DNA of 8,578 bases. Source: JBDKTK01 sp039680225 (GTDB taxonomy: Bacteria > Desulfobacterota > Syntrophia > Syntrophales > UBA4778). Location: assembly GCA_039680225.1 (NCBI GenBank), contig JBDKTK010000362.1:1-8578 (forward strand), read 5' to 3'. The notes under the pieces are model-generated. The model was not told the origin of the DNA. It saw only the letters and a program-made list of their open reading frames with translations, and searched no databases. Of the stretch, positions 5,675-8,578 are shown one piece after another. Positions within the stretch are counted from its first letter, which is position 1. Every line of letters begins with the position of its first letter. The position numbers and the translations under genes were made by a program.

Positions 5675-6358
5675 CTATTTTCTCAAGCGCCGCGCTCCTG
5701 CCAGTCCAACCAGGCCAAGACCGAGAAGCAGCATGCCTGCCGGTTCAGGAACAGTATTACAGGAAATTGTGTGCGTGCCCAGGCCATCATAAGTATTGAC
5801 AGCAAAGCCTTCCCATTCCAGAGAAGGAGCAAAAGAATCTGAACCATTCGAGTCTCCGGTCAGGACGGCGCTGATGCGGCGCAAGGTGTTGTCCGCAGTG
5901 CTGATCAGCCCTGATCCCCATTCCGACCCGGGATCAAAACCTGTCTGGCCGATTACGTCAATCACGGTTGTGCCTTTTCTCAAAACCACGGCATCATCGC
6001 CATTGTACCATCCGGAGCCGTTTGTCTGGTCGGCCTGCGCGAGAATTTCCGCAGCTGCGGCGCTGTGTGCCAAAACAAAGACATCATTATTGGATACTGT
6101 CCCCGTCAGGTAGATGGTCAGCAATGCAGAGGCGCTTCCATTAAAGTACATCTGGATGTTGTAGCCGCCGGCGCCCAGGTCAATCGCTGCGCCGGTGCCG
6201 TTATAGAATTCCAGCGCTTTGTTATTGGACGACCCTTCGATGTACTCGGAAATGAACAATTCCGTCGGCCCGGCATAGGCTGAAGAACCGAGAGCGGTAA
6301 ATGCGATTACGAATGCCAACACTCCCAAACGCAGGTTTTGATTGTGAAAAGCAATCAT
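5675..6358 (-). CDS. Lamin tail domain protein with PEP-CTERM sorting signal
   Basis: A 227-residue exported protein. Residues 1-29 form a signal peptide with a hydrophobic core (LGVLAFVIAF) and an AYA-G cleavage site. Residues 33 to about 195 resemble a lamin tail domain: ELFISEYIEGSSNNKALEFYNG at the start, IYLTG, NDVFVLAHS, the DDAVVLRKG strand, VIDVIGQTGFDPGSEWG, and NTLRRI near the end. The C-terminus is a classic PEP-CTERM tail: VPEP (203-206), a short Leu/Gly-rich membrane helix, then RRLRK. Exosortase recognises this tail and anchors or releases the protein at the cell surface, usually in exopolysaccharide producers. The frame reaches 6394, but AAGGAGG sits 5 bases before ATG 6358 and the signal peptide starts there. 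A sigma-54-type promoter lies about 60 bases upstream. Confidence 0.93.
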   Translation of the reverse strand: MIAFHNQNLRLGVLAFVIAFTALGSSAYAGPTELFISEYIEGSSNNKALEFYNGTGAAIDLGAGGYNIQMYFNGSASALLTIYLTGTVSNNDVFVLAHSAAAAEILAQADQTNGSGWYNGDDAVVLRKGTTVIDVIGQTGFDPGSEWGSGLISTADNTLRRISAVLTGDSNGSDSFAPSLEWEGFAVNTYDGLGTHTISCNTVPEPAGMLLLGLGLVGLAGARRLRK

Positions 6359-6414
6359 AAGTCCTCCTTCCATAGCAACCGGATTAAAAGACATTATTCC
6401 TCAGGCAATTTACA

Positions 6415-6430
6415 GGCAAATACAGTGCCA
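6415..6430 (-). promoter_or_regulatory. Sigma-54 (RpoN) promoter of the PEP-CTERM gene
   Basis: On the minus strand, TGGCAC (6425-6430), five bases, then TTGCC (6415-6419). The GG and GC dinucleotides have the exact -24/-12 spacing of RpoN promoters. Transcription should start near 6404, giving a leader of about 46 bases. PEP-CTERM systems commonly encode the PrsK/PrsR two-component pair, PrsR being a sigma-54 activator, so this site fits the protein's family. Confidence 0.75.
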
Positions 6431-6513
6431 TGCACCGTAAGTGCTTGATAACATAAGGATATTATAAATACGGGGCTTGGGTGGGTTGTTCGCTATTGTA
6501 AACAGGACCGACT

Positions 6514-6549
6514 CCGGCCATGCCGGTATTTGATCCGGATGCCGATATT
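6514..6549 (-). promoter_or_regulatory. Possible activator-binding repeats upstream of the sigma-54 promoter
   Basis: A perfect inverted repeat (CCGGC 6514-6518 / GCCGG 6522-6526) overlaps one of two direct 11-base repeats, ATGCCGGTATT (6520-6530) and ATGCCGATATT (6539-6549), which differ at one base. They lie about 110-145 bases upstream of the predicted start, a usual distance for sigma-54 activator sites. Binding by a PrsR-like regulator is inference. Confidence 0.4.
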
Positions 6550-6644
6550 CTTAGCAATTACATAGGGTTATGATTAGAAGTGGAGCTGTAAAGGATCCCG
6601 ACAGGGAATGCTATTTATGTAAAAATGCATAGCACTGAGTCGAC

Positions 6645-7506
6645 TTAAAGCTCTGTCTCGTGTTGCTGCGCTTCCCACAGTTCCATGGCCTCCTTTGCCG
6701 CGGCGCGGCCCTGGGCGTATCCTTCCTCGAGGACGCTGCGGCTGCGGGTCAGGCGGGAGACGCGGAAGTCCGCCGGCGGGCAGATCTCAATCACATCAAC
6801 GGGCGGCGTGCGGATGAGGTCGACCGATTCATTATATATTTCCACCCTCCTCTTGATTGTTTCCATCAGCAGGGGATAATCCCGCACATGCCTTAAAACG
6901 AGCCTGTCGAAGGGGCTGCTTTTCTTCCTGTATCCTTTGCCCCGCGAGCGGATGACCATGATCCTGTCCGCGCCCCGTTCGATGGCCGCCTTTACCGGAA
7001 GCGGGTCGGCAAGCCCTCCGTCCGTGAAAGGATGGCCGTCCACAAGGGGGGAAGCCCCGGTATACGAGCGGCATCGCGCTCGACGCCTTCAGTGTCTGCT
7101 CCAGGTCGGAGGCGCCGGTAAACCTGTAAAATGCCGAGCCCGTCATTACGTCCGTCAATACGGCTATGAACGGCCGGCGCCGCGAATAAATGGCCTCCAG
7201 GTCCAGGCGGATCTCGCGGATCGTGGTTTCCCACATCCAGTCCAGGTCCAGCAGGTGGCCCCCGAGGATGAAACGGCGATATGAAAGGAATTCCGGTCTG
7301 AGAGAGTAATCCAGGTATATTTTTGCATTGCGGCCGTGCATCCCCGCCAGGTAGGCCGCGAGATTCGACGCACCCGAAGACACGCCGATAGAGAGGTCAA
7401 ACGGATTGAACCCGGCCTCCAGGAAACCGTCCAGCACCCCCGTGGAAAAAACGCCGCGCATGGCGCCGCCTTCCACCACCAGGGCCTTTGTCAGCGGACC
7501 CGTCAT
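6645..7506 (-). pseudogene. Patatin-like phospholipase, YjjU family, split by a single-base frameshift
   Basis: Two overlapping frames together make one patatin. The first, from ATG 7506, contains VVEGGAMRG (oxyanion loop, residues 10-18), NPFDLSIGVSSGASN with nucleophile Ser43, GGHLLDLDWMWE (82-93) and KASSAMPLVYRGFP. The second frame continues with LVDGHPFTDGGLADPLPVKA, which holds the second dyad Asp (162 in the joined protein), and ends near 6645 after VIEICPP. These match the E. coli YjjU pattern. The frames meet at a run of six C on the minus strand (7046-7051); five C would give one uninterrupted 286-residue protein. As written, the first frame runs about 70 codons past the junction to a stop at 6832, and Ser and Asp are separated, so the product would be inactive. 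Sequencing error, true mutation or slippage are all possible. AAAGG lies close before the ATG. Confidence 0.85.
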
Positions 7507-7663
7507 CTACCTTTTGCGCCCTCCCTTATTTTCATCCAAACTCTTATAATAAATCGGCCGGAATATTACGAGCGTGATTTTCGGGGGCGGCCATCCAAGC
7601 CTTATCCTTAACGAGATTAATGGATTTGGAACGGAAAAATCGTACTATTGAGCATATACGTAA

Positions 7664-7701
7664 TACTCTTATTCGAGTAAAAGTTTGTCATTGCCTGACA
7701 A
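7664..7701 (+). promoter_or_regulatory. Pair of adjacent operator-like palindromes
   Basis: TACTC-6-GAGTA (7664-7679) and TTGTCA-5-TGACAA (7685-7701) are both perfect inverted repeats, placed 150-185 bases before the ACP start codon. They look like regulator-binding sites for the ACP/ligase genes, but the regulator is unknown. Confidence 0.35.
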
Positions 7702-7779
7702 TAAAGCAGGTGAAAAAGGTGCCGGACCTAAGTGAAAACGGACCGGCCCGATAATGAAAAAGCCGAGGCCCGTAAGAAA

Positions 7780-7800
7780 CCGGCAAAAGCCCTTTGCCGG
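7780..7800 (+). other. Stem-loop in the ACP gene leader
   Basis: A perfect 8-bp stem CCGGCAAA / TTTGCCGG with a 5-base loop, 50 bases before the ACP start codon. No U-run follows on the plus strand, so it is not a standard terminator. It may stabilise the mRNA or belong to the regulatory region. Confidence 0.45.
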
Positions 7801-7849
7801 GTAATCGCTCCCGGATTGAATCCCAAGTCCTAAGTGAACAGGAGTGGAA

Positions 7850-8131
7850 ATGGAACCTCTCGTCAAAATCAAAAAAGAAGTGCGCAATTTCATCCTGGAG
7901 AATTTCCTGCCCGAGAAGGAACTTTCCGATGATGACTCACTGCTTGAAACCGGTGTAATTGATTCTACCGGAATCCTGGAGATAGTCTCATTTATCCAGA
8001 ACACATGCGGGTTTATCTTCGAGGATGAAGACCTGATCCCCGATAACCTGGATTCGATAGAAAAAATAGCCGCATTCGTAACAAGGAAACTGGCCGCCCT
8101 GGAAAACTACGATATGGCCGCTCAGAATTGA
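7850..8131 (+). CDS. Acyl carrier protein (phosphopantetheine-binding)
   Basis: A 93-residue carrier protein. The 4'-phosphopantetheine attachment site is Ser39 in GVIDSTGILEIV (35-46), with DST in place of the usual DSL. LLETG before it and the acidic DEDLIPDNLDSIEKIAAFV (59-77) after it are typical of carrier helices II and III. The frame could begin at GTG 7844, but that codon overlaps the AGGAG ribosome site (7840-7844), so ATG 7850 is chosen. The AMP-forming ligase gene starts 12 bases after its stop, so the ligase most likely loads an acyl group onto this carrier. Similar pairs occur in exosortase/PEP-CTERM gene clusters; that link is from context and is less certain than the carrier assignment. 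Confidence 0.93.
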   Translation: MEPLVKIKKEVRNFILENFLPEKELSDDDSLLETGVIDSTGILEIVSFIQNTCGFIFEDEDLIPDNLDSIEKIAAFVTRKLAALENYDMAAQN

Positions 8132-8143
8132 AAGGTGGCTGTC

Positions 8144-8578
8144 ATGCTGCTTCAAAATTTCCTGGAGGAAAGCGCCCGCAAAAGCCCCGGCAAAACCGCA
8201 CTGGTCTTCGGAGGCGAGAGGCTCAGCTATGAAAAAATCGACAGTGATGCCAACAGGCTGGCGCATCTCATCAGGGACTGTGGCGTCCTCAGGGGCGACC
8301 GGGTCGCCGTCTTCCTGGACAATTCGGCCGAGACGGTCATTTCCATATTCGGCATCCTCAAAGCGGACGCTGTTTTCGTGGTGCTGAGCCCGCAGCTCAA
8401 GCCGGGCAAAGTCTCCCACATCCTGAAGAGATGCGGAGCGAAAATCCTCATCTCGGACCGCGCCCGAATAAGCGCTCTGAATGATGTCCTCGACAAGATC
8501 CCGTCTCTGCGGTTCACGATTTCCGTGGGCTGTCCCAACTTTGAAAGACGGAATGCGACCGGCCGGGGCCTGAATATT
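8144..8578 (+). CDS. AMP-forming acyl-CoA/ACP ligase, exosortase A-associated type (3' end missing)
   Basis: The frame is open from ATG 8144 through the window end (145 codons), so this is only the N-terminal part of an AMP-binding enzyme, normally 500-550 residues. The start, MLLQNFLEESARKSPGKTAL, then LSYEKID (27-33), LRGDRVAVFLDNSAETVISIFG (50-71) and LKPGKVSHILKRCGAKILISDR, follows the N-terminal subdomain of acyl-adenylating enzymes. It resembles the exosortase A-associated acyl-CoA ligase family. The P-loop-like adenylation motifs lie beyond the edge, so activity cannot be judged. AGGTGG lies 7 bases before the ATG. It directly follows the ACP gene and probably activates a carboxylic acid as acyl-AMP and passes it to that carrier. 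Confidence 0.88.
   Translation, partial: MLLQNFLEESARKSPGKTALVFGGERLSYEKIDSDANRLAHLIRDCGVLRGDRVAVFLDNSAETVISIFGILKADAVFVVLSPQLKPGKVSHILKRCGAKILISDRARISALNDVLDKIPSLRFTISVGCPNFERRNATGRGLNI

Larger units (their letters stand above)
7507..7849. other. 343-bp divergent intergenic region between the patatin and ACP genes
   Basis: No gene of convincing size is visible. The region must hold promoters for the leftward patatin gene and the rightward ACP/ligase genes, but no strong -35/-10 pair was found. It contains two adjacent palindromes (7664-7679 and 7685-7701) and a stem-loop (7780-7800). A 10-base direct repeat, CCTAAGTGAA, occurs at 7727-7736 and 7829-7838; the second copy lies just before the ACP ribosome site. 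Confidence 0.55.

Noticed and set aside
6600..6644. Terminator after the broken patatin gene
   Set aside because: Only weak pairings (TGCTAT/ATAGCA with a 14-base loop) and no U-run; not supported.
7754..7804. 16-codon basic peptide frame in the ACP leader
   Set aside because: No ribosome site and too short to judge; the DNA is better explained by the stem-loop it overlaps.

Overview
The window looks like a chromosomal segment from a Gram-negative, envelope-rich environmental bacterium. Moderate-to-high GC, tandem HD-GYP genes, a PEP-CTERM protein behind a sigma-54-type promoter, an RRM protein next to a cold-shock gene, and a carrier protein/AMP ligase pair of the exosortase-associated type fit Desulfobacterota (Geobacter-like) or a related lineage. 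That placement is inference, because there is no rRNA or other marker gene. No mobile element, CRISPR array, tRNA or rRNA was seen.

Layout. (1) 1-1926, plus strand: two tandem paralogous HD-GYP proteins, predicted c-di-GMP phosphodiesterases; the first is cut by the left edge. (2) 2127-3206, plus: a patatin-like phospholipase with a complete Ser/Asp dyad. (3) 3276-4897, minus: a DUF374 lysophospholipid acyltransferase, then a strong promoter followed about 110 nt later by a strong terminator, then a cold-shock protein, another terminator, an RRM protein and a final terminator. (4) 4960-5674: an unidentified 109-aa protein (minus) whose leader contains a terminator-like hairpin, and a possible tiny plus-strand gene ending on a shared terminator. 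(5) 5675-6644, minus: a secreted lamin-tail/PEP-CTERM protein with a sigma-54 promoter and upstream repeats. (6) 6645-7506, minus: a second, YjjU-type patatin broken by one base in a C-run. (7) 7850-8578, plus: an acyl carrier protein and the first 145 codons of an AMP-forming acyl ligase, probably the start of an exosortase-associated locus.

Themes. Several genes act on acyl lipids or acyl groups: two patatins, an acyltransferase, and a carrier protein with its ligase. The right half also carries an exosortase substrate and an exosortase-type acyl-activation pair, which fits cell-surface or exopolysaccharide biology. The most unusual part is 3276-4180, where two RNA-binding protein genes sit behind intrinsic terminators with no recognisable promoter of their own. 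A compact 114-nt structured transcript is predicted in front of them. It could be a free small RNA, or a leader through which the RNA chaperones control their own expression.
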